DNA of 31,486 nucleotides from a bacterium UBP15_UBA6099 (GTDB lineage: Bacteria > UBP15 > UBA6099). The stretch is from positions 1-31,486 of the forward strand of contig DIWT01000002.1 in the NCBI GenBank assembly GCA_002435745.1, written 5' to 3'. The notes under the pieces were generated by a model that saw nothing but the letters and a program-made list of their open reading frames with translations, was not told the DNA's origin and searched no databases. Numbering within the stretch: position 1 is the stretch's first letter; each line of letters begins with the position of its first letter. This document shows, one piece after another, positions 15,808 to 23,189 of this stretch. The position numbers were made by a program, and so were the translations under genes.

Positions 15808-15823
15808 TGGCATAAGATTTGTT
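15808..15823 (+). promoter_or_regulatory. Probable sigma-54 promoter for the 16060 kinase
   Basis: TGGCATAAGATTTGTT has a perfect -24 element and spacing, but GT instead of GC at -12. A start near 15834 would give a leader of about 225 nt. It is weaker than the other sigma-54 promoters here. Confidence 0.5.
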
Positions 15824-16059
15824 GTTTTTGTGTGTGAATCAAACTTTAAGGGATATGGCGACGCGGAGCATCAAGCAGGTTGAAAAAGCGTGAAAGGTCG
15901 TCCGGAATAATGATTTTCACGACAGACAATATTTACGGCGGCTCTCAGTGTAAAATGTGTAGAGCAATCCGGTTATTGAGAAAGCGCATAAAGATGGCGA
16001 CGGCGTATTCGGATTCAAATAGAATCGACATCTGAAAACTAGGGGCGCGGAGGGATAAG

Positions 16060-19000
16060 ATGGAGAACGGGGCGTCGAAGATATTGCTGGCGGACAACGG
16101 GTCGGGTTTGGCCGAGCGAGTAGTCGATATGCTTGACGGCGCGGGAAAGGCCGAGTTGTTTAACTTGGAAACCGCCGGTTCCGCGGGCGAGGCGGCGAAG
16201 ATGACGGTGAAATCGAAATTTGACGCCGCGCTTCTTGTTTTGGACGCGATGGAAGAAGGTTTGGAAGGGATAAGGGAGTTAATAGAAAGGGACCCGTCGC
16301 TGCCCGTTATAGCGCTTTCTGCCGAGTGCGACGCGGAACTCGCGGCGAAAGCCATTAAGAGCGGCGCGCAGGACTGTCTTTCTATCGATAATCTGACCCC
16401 CGAGTTTCTATCTGGCGCGCTCATGCGCTCGATCGAGCGGCAGAAATTGCGCTGGGACCTGATTCGCAGCAAAATGGACCTCCAAGTGAGCGAGGCCCGT
16501 TTCAGAAACCTGATAACCCGCAATTCAGACGCGATGCTGGCGCTGGATTCGAAAGGAACGGTGAAATTCGCAAACCCGGCGGCGGTGGCTTTGTTCGGCA
16601 GAAACCATGACGAACTTATCAACAGCGCGATAGATGAAATTTCGGACGATATGGAGCCTCGCTTCGCGGATATCCGCCGTCCGGACGGCTCCGTCAAGCG
16701 AGTGGAAATGAAGTTCGAGCCTGTCGAGTGGGAAAACAGTTTCGCATTTCTGGCTTCCATCAGAGACGTGACCGAAAGAAAGCAGGCTTGGGACAGGATA
16801 TCCATATTTTCAAAGATACTCTATGAATTGAACCGCGTCTCCGAAGACGGCGTCGCGGCCGTTAAAAAGATACTGTTCATGCTGAAAGAACATTTCGGCA
16901 TAGAATCGGCGGCTGTAAGGATGTGCGAGGGGGAGGATTATCCGTATCTGGTTCAGGACGGCTTTTCGGAAGATTTCATACAATCTCAAAACAGCCTGTT
17001 AGCTCTGGACGAAATCGGAGAAACCCTTCTGAATGAAACTGGGAAACCGATTCTGGAATGCGTTTGCGGAAAAGTCATTTCGGGAGCCGCAGGGTTGGAC
17101 TCAAGGTTTTTCACGCCCGCGGGAAGCTTCAGGGTGGGAAAAGCTTCGGACTGCGCGCAGGCGGCGGCGGCGTTCGGCGAAGGCGCGAGGCTCAGACGCA
17201 GATGCGTAGAGGAAGGATATCATACTGTCGTCCTTGTCCCTCTACGCTCAGGAGAGGAAACGATCGGACTTCTTCAAATGTGCGACCGGGGCGAAGACAG
17301 CATCTCCGGAGATTCAATGGAGTTCCTCGAACAGATAGCCGCGAGTCTGGGAGTGGCTCTCAAAGAAACGCTCACAAGGCGCGCGCTCGCGGAAAGCATC
17401 GAAAAATACCAGACGCTTTTCAACAGTTCGGGAGACCCGATTTTCATCCATGACTTGTCCGGGCGCGCGCTGGAAGCGAACGACGCGGCTTGCCGCAAGC
17501 TGGGATACGCAAGAGAGGAACTTCTTGGAACGTCCATGGAAGAAATCTTCGGAGTCGGAATCGAGGAGCTTTTTTCCGGACAGGAAGCGAATCGCGAAGG
17601 AAGCGTCTACGAAACATTGCTGGCATGCAAAAACGGCGAGAAAGCTCCGATGGAAGTGAACACCCGCATGATTCAATATGGCGGGCGCGGAGCGGCGCTG
17701 TCTGCGGCTCGGGATATTTCCAGAAGAAAAGCGGCGGAAAGGACGCTCGCGCGCCGTATGCGCCTCGAACAGACCCTTTCAATGCTCTCGGCAAGATTTC
17801 TCGGAGTTATGGACACGGATGAAGCGGTTAACTCCGCCCTTTCCGACATAGGAGAATTCTTGGGAGTAAGCAGGATGTTCGTTGTGAGAACGTTTGACGG
17901 CGTTTCTCCCGGAGTGACGCATGAGTGGATAGGCGGAGACATGGCTCCGATCCGTAAAGCCGCCCGCTCGATTTCTCTGGATGACTGCAAGTGGACGATA
18001 AACCGGCTGAGGAACGGAGAGCTTGTGGACGTGAAATCCCCATCGGACCTCCCCGAAGACGCCGCAGGGGAAAACAGGCTGGTCCGCGAGATAGGAATGA
18101 AGGCGTTCGCGTTGATGCCGATGTTCACCGGGGAGTCTTTGACCGGAGCCTTGGGGGTCGGCGACCACAATGACCGCCGCGAGTGGGACGACGACGATTT
18201 TTCCGCCATTATCATGGCTTCCGCCATCATAAAAGGCGCTTTAGACAGGAAAAAAACAAGCGACTCCCTTATTGAGAGCCGGCAACAGTTGCAACTTGCC
18301 ATAGAAGGGGCGGGCCTCGGCACATGGGACTGGAACGTCCGCACCAACGAAGTGAAGTTCAACGACCTCTGGGCGAAACTACTTGGCTACACGCTTGAGG
18401 AACTCGAGGCCAACACGGAAACATGGAGCAGGCTGACTCACCCGGACGACATGGAAATGGTGAACGAAAAGCTCGCCGAACACATAGCGGGCAAAACGCC
18501 GATCTACGAGGTCGTGCACAGGGCGCGGCACAAATCAGGCAGATGGATATTCGTGTACGACCGGGGTTGCGTAGTGGAAAGAGACGAGAGCGGAAATCCC
18601 ATCCGGGTCGTGGGAACTCATCTGGACATCACGAACCGCATCGAGGCCGAGAAGGCTCTGCATAAGAGCGAGGAAAAGTACAGGCTGCTTGTTGAAAACT
18701 CCACATTCATGATGTGCAGGTGGCTCCCGGACACCACGCTCACTTTCGTAAATGAAGCCTATTGCCGATTTTTCGGACTCGAGCCGCAGAACCTTGTCGG
18801 CAAACGCTTCATCGACTTCATCCCCGAATCCGAGAGGGAGGCGGTGTTCAGAAACATCGCATCGATGAGCAAGAACAACCCCACGCTCACTTACGAACAC
18901 AAGGTTGCAAAGCCTGATGGAACAGCGTCTTGGCAGAGATGGACGGACACTGCGGAGGTGTTCGACGCCGACGGCGGAATCATGGCGTTTCAGTCGATCG

Positions 19001-20697
19001 GCGAGGATATAACCGAACTGAAGAACGCCCGGCAGGGGGTGGAGGAACAGTACAGGGTGCAGACGGTGATAAACGCTATACTGCAGATACAGTTGATGGG
19101 AGTTCCGCTCGAAAAAGCTCTCAAGTACGCGCTTCACGAAATAGTCTCCGTGGATTGGCTCGGAGTTGAGCCGGCGGGCTCGGTGTTTCTCGCGGACACG
19201 GAGAAATCGACTCTGACGATGGTCGCCGACGTCGGGATGGACCCTGCGGTGAGGCAGATGTGCGGAATCGTGGAATTCGGAAATTGTTTTTGCGGACGCG
19301 CCGCGCAGACCGGCGCCATTCAGTTCGTTTCCAATCTGAATGAATCTCACAGGGAACTGCCTCCCGGCTCTGCGGACCACGGGCATTACTGCGTCCCGGT
19401 GATATCTGGCAGAAAAACGCTCGGCGTTCTAAATCTCTACGTGAAAGCAGGCACGAAGCAATCGAAAAAAACGGAAAGCATACTCCAATTGTTCGCGGAC
19501 ATAATCGCGAACATTATCGAACGGCACAAGGTGGAGAGCGAAAGAGACTCGTTCAGAGAACAACTGTTCTTTTCCCAGAAGATGGAGTCCATCGGCCAGA
19601 TGGCCGGGGGCATGGCGCACGATTTTAACAACCAGCTCGCCATCATAATGGGCAACGCTCAACTCGCTCTGGAGGATTTGAAAGAAAGCGCTCCCGGACG
19701 GCTCGAATTCAAAGAGATTATGACGGCTTCCGTCCGCGCGCGGGAACTTACGATGAAACTGCTCACATTTGCCCGGAGGGAAAAAATCAATCCTCAGCCG
19801 CTGTCCGTCAAAACAGTCATAGAGGATGTCGCAAAACTTCTGAAAAGAAGCATCCCGAAAAAAATCAGCGTGCTCGCCAGATTCGAGGTTAAAGACAGCG
19901 TCGTTATGATGGACGTCAACCAGATGCATCAAGCCCTTCTTAATATATGCAACAACGCCGCGGCCGCCATGCCGGACGGCGGACAAATAGTCATCGAGCT
20001 CGGCGAAAGAGACATAGACGAAGCGGCGGGGATTACCGCTGAAACAGCCCCCGGCAGATACTGCGTCATCAAGGTTTCGGACACCGGGACGGGAATGCCT
20101 CCCGAAGTGACGGAAAGGATTTTTGAGCCGTTTTTTACCACAAAGCCGCGCGATAAAGGAACAGGGCTTGGTCTGGCCATAACATACGGCATTATCAAGA
20201 ACCACGGCGGATTCATTGAGGTGTCTTCAGAAGTGGGAGTCGGAACCTCATTCAGCGTCTATCTTCCCGTCGACGAGTCCGAGACCGCCGAAACGCAACT
20301 CAAGGAAGACGAGCATCTTTTTCAAAGAACAGGAACTATCATGGTGGTGGACGACGAGAAGCCCGCGCTCAGCGTAGCAGAGAGGATACTCCGAAAATTC
20401 GGGTTTGACGTTGTCGCCGCTTCCAACGGCCCGGACGCCCTAAAAGCGTTCAAACGGTTGAAAGACCAGATCGATCTTGTCGTTCTGGACATCATAATGC
20501 CCGGAATGGACGGAGCGGACGTGTTCAGGGAACTGAAAGCTCTAAACCCGGACGTCAAAGTCATTCTCGCTTCGGGGTACAGCGTGAACGGGCAAGCCGG
20601 GGCGATTATGAAAGAGGGCGCGGCAGGATTTGTCCAGAAGCCATTCACAATCTCCGAACTCGGCGCCGCGATAAACCATGCCTTAAGCGGCCGGTAG
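16060..20697 (+). CDS. Large soluble hybrid histidine kinase (degenerate receiver, four PAS, three GAF, HisKA-HATPase, receiver)
   Basis: This 1545-residue protein has no transmembrane segment, so it should sense cytoplasmic signals. Domains in order: a receiver-like N-terminus (about 7-125), PAS (about 140-245), GAF (about 250-450), PAS (about 455-570), GAF (about 580-730), two PAS domains (about 740-990), GAF (about 1005-1160), kinase core with H1187 in GGMAHDFNN and DTGTGM and GTGLGLA boxes, and a C-terminal receiver with D1477 (VLDIIMPGMDG) and the QKPF lysine. The N-terminal receiver is degenerate: its acid pair is D12-N13, and the conserved lysine is replaced (about I109 in QDCLSID), so it probably binds or signals without normal phosphorylation. 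GGAGGGATAAG precedes the ATG. It is divergent from the haem-site kinase operon and may share its upstream activator site. The signal is unknown. Confidence 0.93.
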   Translation: MENGASKILLADNGSGLAERVVDMLDGAGKAELFNLETAGSAGEAAKMTVKSKFDAALLVLDAMEEGLEGIRELIERDPSLPVIALSAECDAELAAKAIKSGAQDCLSIDNLTPEFLSGALMRSIERQKLRWDLIRSKMDLQVSEARFRNLITRNSDAMLALDSKGTVKFANPAAVALFGRNHDELINSAIDEISDDMEPRFADIRRPDGSVKRVEMKFEPVEWENSFAFLASIRDVTERKQAWDRISIFSKILYELNRVSEDGVAAVKKILFMLKEHFGIESAAVRMCEGEDYPYLVQDGFSEDFIQSQNSLLALDEIGETLLNETGKPILECVCGKVISGAAGLDSRFFTPAGSFRVGKASDCAQAAAAFGEGARLRRRCVEEGYHTVVLVPLRSGEETIGLLQMCDRGEDSISGDSMEFLEQIAASLGVALKETLTRRALAESIEKYQTLFNSSGDPIFIHDLSGRALEANDAACRKLGYAREELLGTSMEEIFGVGIEELFSGQEANREGSVYETLLACKNGEKAPMEVNTRMIQYGGRGAALSAARDISRRKAAERTLARRMRLEQTLSMLSARFLGVMDTDEAVNSALSDIGEFLGVSRMFVVRTFDGVSPGVTHEWIGGDMAPIRKAARSISLDDCKWTINRLRNGELVDVKSPSDLPEDAAGENRLVREIGMKAFALMPMFTGESLTGALGVGDHNDRREWDDDDFSAIIMASAIIKGALDRKKTSDSLIESRQQLQLAIEGAGLGTWDWNVRTNEVKFNDLWAKLLGYTLEELEANTETWSRLTHPDDMEMVNEKLAEHIAGKTPIYEVVHRARHKSGRWIFVYDRGCVVERDESGNPIRVVGTHLDITNRIEAEKALHKSEEKYRLLVENSTFMMCRWLPDTTLTFVNEAYCRFFGLEPQNLVGKRFIDFIPESEREAVFRNIASMSKNNPTLTYEHKVAKPDGTASWQRWTDTAEVFDADGGIMAFQSIGEDITELKNARQGVEEQYRVQTVINAILQIQLMGVPLEKALKYALHEIVSVDWLGVEPAGSVFLADTEKSTLTMVADVGMDPAVRQMCGIVEFGNCFCGRAAQTGAIQFVSNLNESHRELPPGSADHGHYCVPVISGRKTLGVLNLYVKAGTKQSKKTESILQLFADIIANIIERHKVESERDSFREQLFFSQKMESIGQMAGGMAHDFNNQLAIIMGNAQLALEDLKESAPGRLEFKEIMTASVRARELTMKLLTFARREKINPQPLSVKTVIEDVAKLLKRSIPKKISVLARFEVKDSVVMMDVNQMHQALLNICNNAAAAMPDGGQIVIELGERDIDEAAGITAETAPGRYCVIKVSDTGTGMPPEVTERIFEPFFTTKPRDKGTGLGLAITYGIIKNHGGFIEVSSEVGVGTSFSVYLPVDESETAETQLKEDEHLFQRTGTIMVVDDEKPALSVAERILRKFGFDVVAASNGPDALKAFKRLKDQIDLVVLDIIMPGMDGADVFRELKALNPDVKVILASGYSVNGQAGAIMKEGAAGFVQKPFTISELGAAINHALSGR

Positions 20698-20710
20698 CCG
20701 CTTCGAAGCG
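20685..20710 (+). terminator. Hairpin at the end of the 16060 kinase gene
   Basis: AAGCGGC (20685-20691) and GCCGCTT (20697-20703) form a perfect 7-bp stem around the stop codon. CGCTTCGAAGCG (20699-20710) is an overlapping palindrome followed by CTTTTG. The T-run is short, so this is a weak intrinsic terminator or a transcript-end hairpin. Confidence 0.4.
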
Positions 20711-20764
20711 CTTTTGTGTCGCGCTATAAATGCTGTTATCTATACGTTTTGTTAGATGAAACCA

Positions 20765-20857
20765 CCCATTAGTTATGAATATAAATAGCATCATGCGCAA
20801 AGGAAAAAACTTTGCGCATGGCACACTTGGCAGCGGGGAGAATCATCTAATAACATG
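20765..20857 (+). repeat. Inverted repeat, upstream arm
   Basis: This arm runs from CCCATTA to TAACATG. It contains a perfect 10-bp hairpin, ATGCGCAAAG (20793-20802), 7-nt loop, CTTTGCGCAT (20810-20819), followed by GGCACACTTGGCAGCGGG and AGAATCATCTAATAACATG. All these blocks recur in the same order in the reverse complement of 21795-21890. Similarity may extend outward to CTATACG at 20740-20746. Confidence 0.85.
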
Positions 20858-20965
20858 TATAAAAACAAGTCTAATCAAAAAACAAGCGCGATTTCGGATT
20901 TGTCGATAGAGCCGTCGAATCCTGACTGGATTTGCAGAAAATGCGCCGCTCCGATGTATTCCTTC

Positions 20966-20977
20966 ATTTACATGTAG
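20966..20977. promoter_or_regulatory. Possible degenerate activator site
   Basis: ATTTACATGTAG resembles the palindrome at 2454-2468 but lacks its central base. Its centre is about 166 bp upstream of the start predicted from the sigma-54 promoter at 21112. It is a weak match, and the region is AT-rich. Confidence 0.3.
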
Positions 20978-21111
20978 CGACAAGAGCGCCGTTATTTTTA
21001 CTTTCGTCGCTCTGAAGAAAACGTCGCGCTTTTCAGCCTGAAAAATAAAAAACCGATAATTATCAACGATAATTGGCGCGTCTCAAATACATTTGCCGTC
21101 TGAATATCCAT

Positions 21112-21127
21112 TGGCACGATTATTGCA
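21112..21127 (+). promoter_or_regulatory. Sigma-54 promoter for the small membrane protein
   Basis: TGGCACGATTATTGCA is a full match to the consensus TGGCACG, four bases, TTGCA. A start near 21138 excludes the upstream in-frame ATGs at 21093 and 21132 and favours the ATG at 21165 or 21171. Confidence 0.9.
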
Positions 21128-21170
21128 TTTTATGACGGCGTGGAAAACAAACGATGTCGAGGGAATGAAT

Positions 21171-21557
21171 ATGATCAGGACAACCGAATCGTGGACGCTG
21201 AAATGCAAAGCGGTGACATGCAACGAAAGAAGCATGGCGAGAAAAAAGAAACACAAAAGGCATTCACTCAAGACAATCTCAAGGAACCGGAGAGTCCGGA
21301 GACTGATAGCGATAACGATGATACCGTTCATGGCGCTTGCCGCGTATGCGGTCGTCACGCCGGTTGTCGCGTCTCCGCTGTTCAACGAAATAGCGATCGG
21401 AACGGCGCATGCCGCCGGAGCGTCATCAATGCCGCCGAGCGTTGATTTTAACGCGCTCAAAGACATTGTGGCGGTGGTGTCGGCTCCGTTGGGCTTGATC
21501 CTTCTAGCGATGCTGCTTGCCGCTTTCACGGGCGCTCGCTCCATCGCGACGCGGTGA
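21171..21557 (+). CDS. Small membrane or exported protein of unknown function (128 aa)
   Basis: I do not recognise this protein. The start at 21171 is chosen because GAGGGA lies about 7 bases upstream and the sigma-54 start site lies near 21138. An ATG at 21165 is also possible. The N-terminal 44 residues are strongly basic (RKKKHKRH, RNRRVRR). They lead into a hydrophobic stretch (about 45-68) and two possible signal peptidase sites (VVA at 65-67, AHA near 79-81). A linker with SSMPPS follows, then a second hydrophobic helix (about 98-119) and a short basic tail (GARSIATR). The layout fits either a two-helix membrane protein or an exported peptide with a C-terminal membrane anchor. It is the only gene inside the inverted-repeat cassette, and a strong terminator follows it. 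Confidence 0.7.
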   Translation: MIRTTESWTLKCKAVTCNERSMARKKKHKRHSLKTISRNRRVRRLIAITMIPFMALAAYAVVTPVVASPLFNEIAIGTAHAAGASSMPPSVDFNALKDIVAVVSAPLGLILLAMLLAAFTGARSIATR

Positions 21558-21583
21558 CGCGCCGCAGGCCGAAACGAATAGCC

Positions 21584-21609
21584 GCGCCGCCGCTGTGTTC
21601 GGGCGGCGC
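21584..21609 (+). other. GC-rich hairpin after the small membrane protein gene
   Basis: GCGCCGCC (21584-21591) and GGCGGCGC (21602-21609) form a perfect 8-bp stem with a 10-nt loop, 27 bp after the stop codon. No T-run follows. It may protect the 3' end of the transcript. Confidence 0.5.
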
Positions 21610-21658
21610 CTGAAAACGCCTCTTATCCTCATTTCCTCTTGGCGTCTAACGCCATCTT

Positions 21659-21688
21659 GGCGGGTTGCAGCGAATCCGCCCTTTTTTT
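21659..21688 (+). terminator. Rho-independent terminator
   Basis: GGCGGGTT (21659-21666) pairs with AATCCGCC (21673-21680) with one G-T wobble around a 6-nt loop, followed by C and seven T residues. It is about 100 bp after the stop of the small membrane protein gene and closes that transcript inside the cassette. Confidence 0.85.
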
Positions 21689-21794
21689 ATTGTGACAAAC
21701 CATAAATGGATGCTCGCATGGCAAAGGAATCACAGCTATTCTTATTTCTATCATTCATTACAAAGGCGATTGCATGGCGAGGCGGCCGCATATG

Positions 21795-21890
21795 CATGTT
21801 ATTAGATGATTCTACCCGCTGCCAAGTGTGCCATGCGCATCAAAGCTTTTTCCTTTGCGCATGATGCTTATTTGCCAAATAGTTAATGGG
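21795..21890 (-). repeat. Inverted repeat, downstream arm
   Basis: This is the reverse-complement copy of 20765-20857, from CATGTTATTAGATGATTCT to TTAATGGG. The hairpin here is slightly damaged: two extra bases break the GCGC/GCGC plus CAAAG/CTTTG stem. Outside the arm, 21899-21916 resembles the very start of the window (27-44). Confidence 0.85.
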
Positions 21891-22078
21891 AGCTTTTGTT
21901 TAATTCTTCGCATAGGTTGCCGCTCCGCAAATCGCCGTCAAGACCGCAATGACAGCCGTCCCTTCATTATTAAATGAACTATCTCTATTTACACGGCGGC
22001 TCGCTTCGGAGAATGCGGGCCGCGTTGAAATGCGCCGCTTTATTTTGAACGAAGGACCGGGATGGATGTAATTACGAT

Positions 22079-22090
22079 TTTACATTGTTT
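22079..22090. promoter_or_regulatory. Possible degenerate activator site for the fibre operon
   Basis: TTTACATTGTTT matches TTTACACTGTAA at 9 of 12 positions. Its centre is about 142 bp upstream of the start predicted from the sigma-54 promoter at 22201. A half-site ATTTACAC also occurs near 21984. The evidence is weak. Confidence 0.35.
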
Positions 22091-22200
22091 TGCGAGGGTT
22101 ACTCTAAAGCCAACCGATATTTTTGTGACCAAAAGCGGCGACAAAATAAATGGCACAAACAAAGCGAATATTGCGATTCAGCGGCGATGGTCCGGGGCTT

Positions 22201-22216
22201 TGGCATGTTCTTTGCT
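22201..22216 (+). promoter_or_regulatory. Sigma-54 promoter for the fibre operon
   Basis: TGGCATGTTCTTTGCT differs from the promoter at 2566 only in the spacer. The predicted start near 22227 leaves a leader of about 258 nt before the first gene. A second GG/GC-spaced match, TGGCACAAACAAAGC at 22151, lacks the TT of the -12 element and is probably not used. Confidence 0.88.
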
Positions 22217-22412
22217 CTAAACCTTAGCGCGAGAGAAAACGAGACGAGAAAAAACGAAGGGAGGAGATAAATAGACAAACGGCGCAGATGACCGCAGAGC
22301 GCCGCAACGGAATCAGGAAAAATACCATGCGGTCCGCGCAAACGGATCGAAGCCGACTTTCGTAGAGGCGGCGCGAACAAACAGCCTCGGAAGCGGAAGA
22401 AGCAATCCATGA

Positions 22413-22458
22413 AGAACGCGCGAGCGTTCTGGAAAAAAATTGGCCGCGCTAAACGGCC
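22413..22458 (+). promoter_or_regulatory. Two leader hairpins before the first fibre subunit gene
   Basis: AGAACGC (22413-22419), loop GCGA, GCGTTCT (22424-22430) is a perfect 7-bp stem with a GNRA tetraloop. GGCCG (22442-22446) and CGGCC (22454-22458) form a second 5-bp stem. Both lie 27 or more bases ahead of the GTG start. They may stabilise the transcript or tune translation. Confidence 0.5.
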
Positions 22459-22484
22459 CTAAAACCTATACGGAGGAAAGACAA

Positions 22485-23024
22485 GTGAAAATGAAAAAAG
22501 CATTCTTATCAATCGCCGCGGGATTGATGATCAGCCCGCTCGCCGCCTTCGCCGCGTCAGACGACCAAACGGCGGATATCAGTTTCAATATCCAGCCCAT
22601 TGTCGTTCTCAACATCGATTCAGGCGATGTTGCGGTTCCCGCTCTTGCGGATGTTTCTTTTGTGGACCTAGCGAACGGAGAAGTGGAATGGATCACGACA
22701 GGCGTTCTTTCAGTGGACGCCACGGAGAACTGGAAACTGGAAGTGGCCTCGACGTCAGTGGCCGACTACTTCGGAGGCACGGGCAACGCGACAAAAGCCC
22801 TCAGCGATCTAAATGTCAGCATCGATTCAGGCACAACCTACGTGGGCTTGGACGCGGTTGACGCGACGACACCCGTCGAGCTGATAGCTTCAGGCGTAGG
22901 CCTCGGCGTGCCGGGCGGCGGAATCATGTTGGACGCCATCCGATACAAGCTTTGGCTGAACCCGGTTCTCGATGTGGCGGGAACCTACACGGCGAATCTG
23001 ACTTTCACAGCGACCACAAACTGA
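22485..23024 (+). CDS. Secreted fibre-subunit-like protein 1 (179 aa)
   Basis: The start is the GTG at 22485: GGAGG is 8 bases upstream, and this start aligns residue for residue with the ATG of the paralogue at 23190. An ATG two codons later is possible. The product has a Sec signal peptide (KMKK, hydrophobic core, cut after AFA near residue 24) and a cysteine-free mature part of about 155 residues. That part is rich in beta strands, Gly, Thr and Val, and ends in AGTYTANLTFTATTN, typical of the last strand of an immunoglobulin-like subunit. It is about 70% identical, without gaps by eye, to the protein at 23190. With a chaperone and a barrel gene downstream, it is most likely the major subunit of a surface fibre. 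No named pilin family is recognised. Confidence 0.75.
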   Translation: MKMKKAFLSIAAGLMISPLAAFAASDDQTADISFNIQPIVVLNIDSGDVAVPALADVSFVDLANGEVEWITTGVLSVDATENWKLEVASTSVADYFGGTGNATKALSDLNVSIDSGTTYVGLDAVDATTPVELIASGVGLGVPGGGIMLDAIRYKLWLNPVLDVAGTYTANLTFTATTN

Positions 23025-23075
23025 TGGCTGCGAGTCAAAGGAAGAGGGAAGTTTAGTTCCATCTTTCTTTAACAA

Positions 23076-23110
23076 CCGGGCGGGCTGCGCGAACCAGACC
23101 GCCCGCCCGG
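23076..23110 (+). other. Strong intercistronic hairpin between the two subunit genes
   Basis: CCGGGCGGGC (23076-23085) and GCCCGCCCGG (23101-23110) form a perfect 10-bp GC stem with a 15-nt loop. No T-run follows, so it is more likely to stabilise the upstream message or partly reduce read-through than to be a full terminator. This could raise the dose of the first subunit. Confidence 0.65.
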
Positions 23111-23189
23111 CCGGCAGTCCCTAAGATTCAATAAAGAGGAATTTGGAATCAAAGCCGACAAGAAGGAAAACAATCTGGAGGATAGTGAA

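Larger units (their letters stand above)
15493..16059. other. Divergent intergenic region between the two large signalling units
   Basis: This 567-bp gap shows no credible gene. It contains a strong minus-strand sigma-54 promoter (15525-15540), a hairpin-forming palindrome ACAGGC-GTA-GCCTGT (15672-15686) abutting the TTTACACTGTAA element (15686-15697), and a weaker plus-strand sigma-54 candidate (15808-15823). GAACACA also occurs on the minus strand at 15734-15740. The layout suggests one upstream site serving two divergent sigma-54 promoters. The stretch from about 15825 to 16059 holds only the plus-strand leader and ribosome site. Confidence 0.7.
20698..21170. other. Intergenic region before the small membrane protein gene
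   Basis: This 473-bp gap holds the end hairpin of the kinase gene, the upstream arm of the inverted repeat (20765-20857), a TTTACA-TGTA element (20966-20977) and a sigma-54 promoter (21112-21127). Near 21055-21073 the GATAATTATCAACGATAATT stretch is AT-rich with repeated GATAATT. No gene is supported. Confidence 0.6.
20765..21890. mobile_element. Inverted-repeat-bounded cassette carrying one sigma-54-driven gene
   Basis: Two arms of about 93-96 bp in opposite orientation (20765-20857 and 21795-21890) enclose about 940 bp containing a sigma-54 promoter, one small membrane-protein gene and a strong terminator. There is no transposase or recombinase. It could be a non-autonomous (MITE-like) element, a cassette made by inversion between repeats, or a gene that lies by chance between two dispersed repeats. 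A 13-bp near-direct repeat (GGTAGCCGCTTCG at 20693, GGTTGCCGCTCCG at 21915) lies further out, but it overlaps the kinase stop codon and does not abut the arms, so I do not call it a target duplication. Confidence 0.4.
21558..22484. other. Intergenic region and long leader before the fibre operon
   Basis: This 927-bp stretch contains a GC hairpin and a strong terminator (21584-21688), the downstream inverted-repeat arm (21795-21890), a degenerate activator-like site (22079-22090), a sigma-54 promoter (22201-22216) and a leader of about 258 nt with two hairpins (22413-22458). Short ORFs here lack well-spaced ribosome sites. GGGAGGAG near 22259 has no start codon at a usable distance. Confidence 0.65.

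Noticed and set aside
15945..16805. 286-codon minus-strand frame at the start of the large kinase
   Set aside because: It is serine-rich, lies over an intact receiver-like and PAS coding region, and has no ribosome site or motif.
21093..21170. Upstream starts for the small membrane protein (ATG at 21093 and 21132)
   Set aside because: The first overlaps upstream of the sigma-54 promoter and the second precedes the predicted transcription start near 21138.
20693..21927. GGTAGCCGCTTCG and GGTTGCCGCTCCG as a target-site duplication of the cassette
   Set aside because: They match at 11 of 13 bases, but one overlaps the kinase stop codon and neither abuts the repeat arms.
22151..22165. Second sigma-54-like match TGGCACAAACAAAGC
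   Set aside because: The GG-GC spacing is right but the -12 element lacks TT. The promoter 50 bp downstream is a far better match.
22288..22365. 25-codon upstream ORF in the fibre operon leader
   Set aside because: GGGAGGAG lies about 20 bases upstream, too far for normal initiation, and the peptide shows no leader-peptide feature such as a run of one amino acid.
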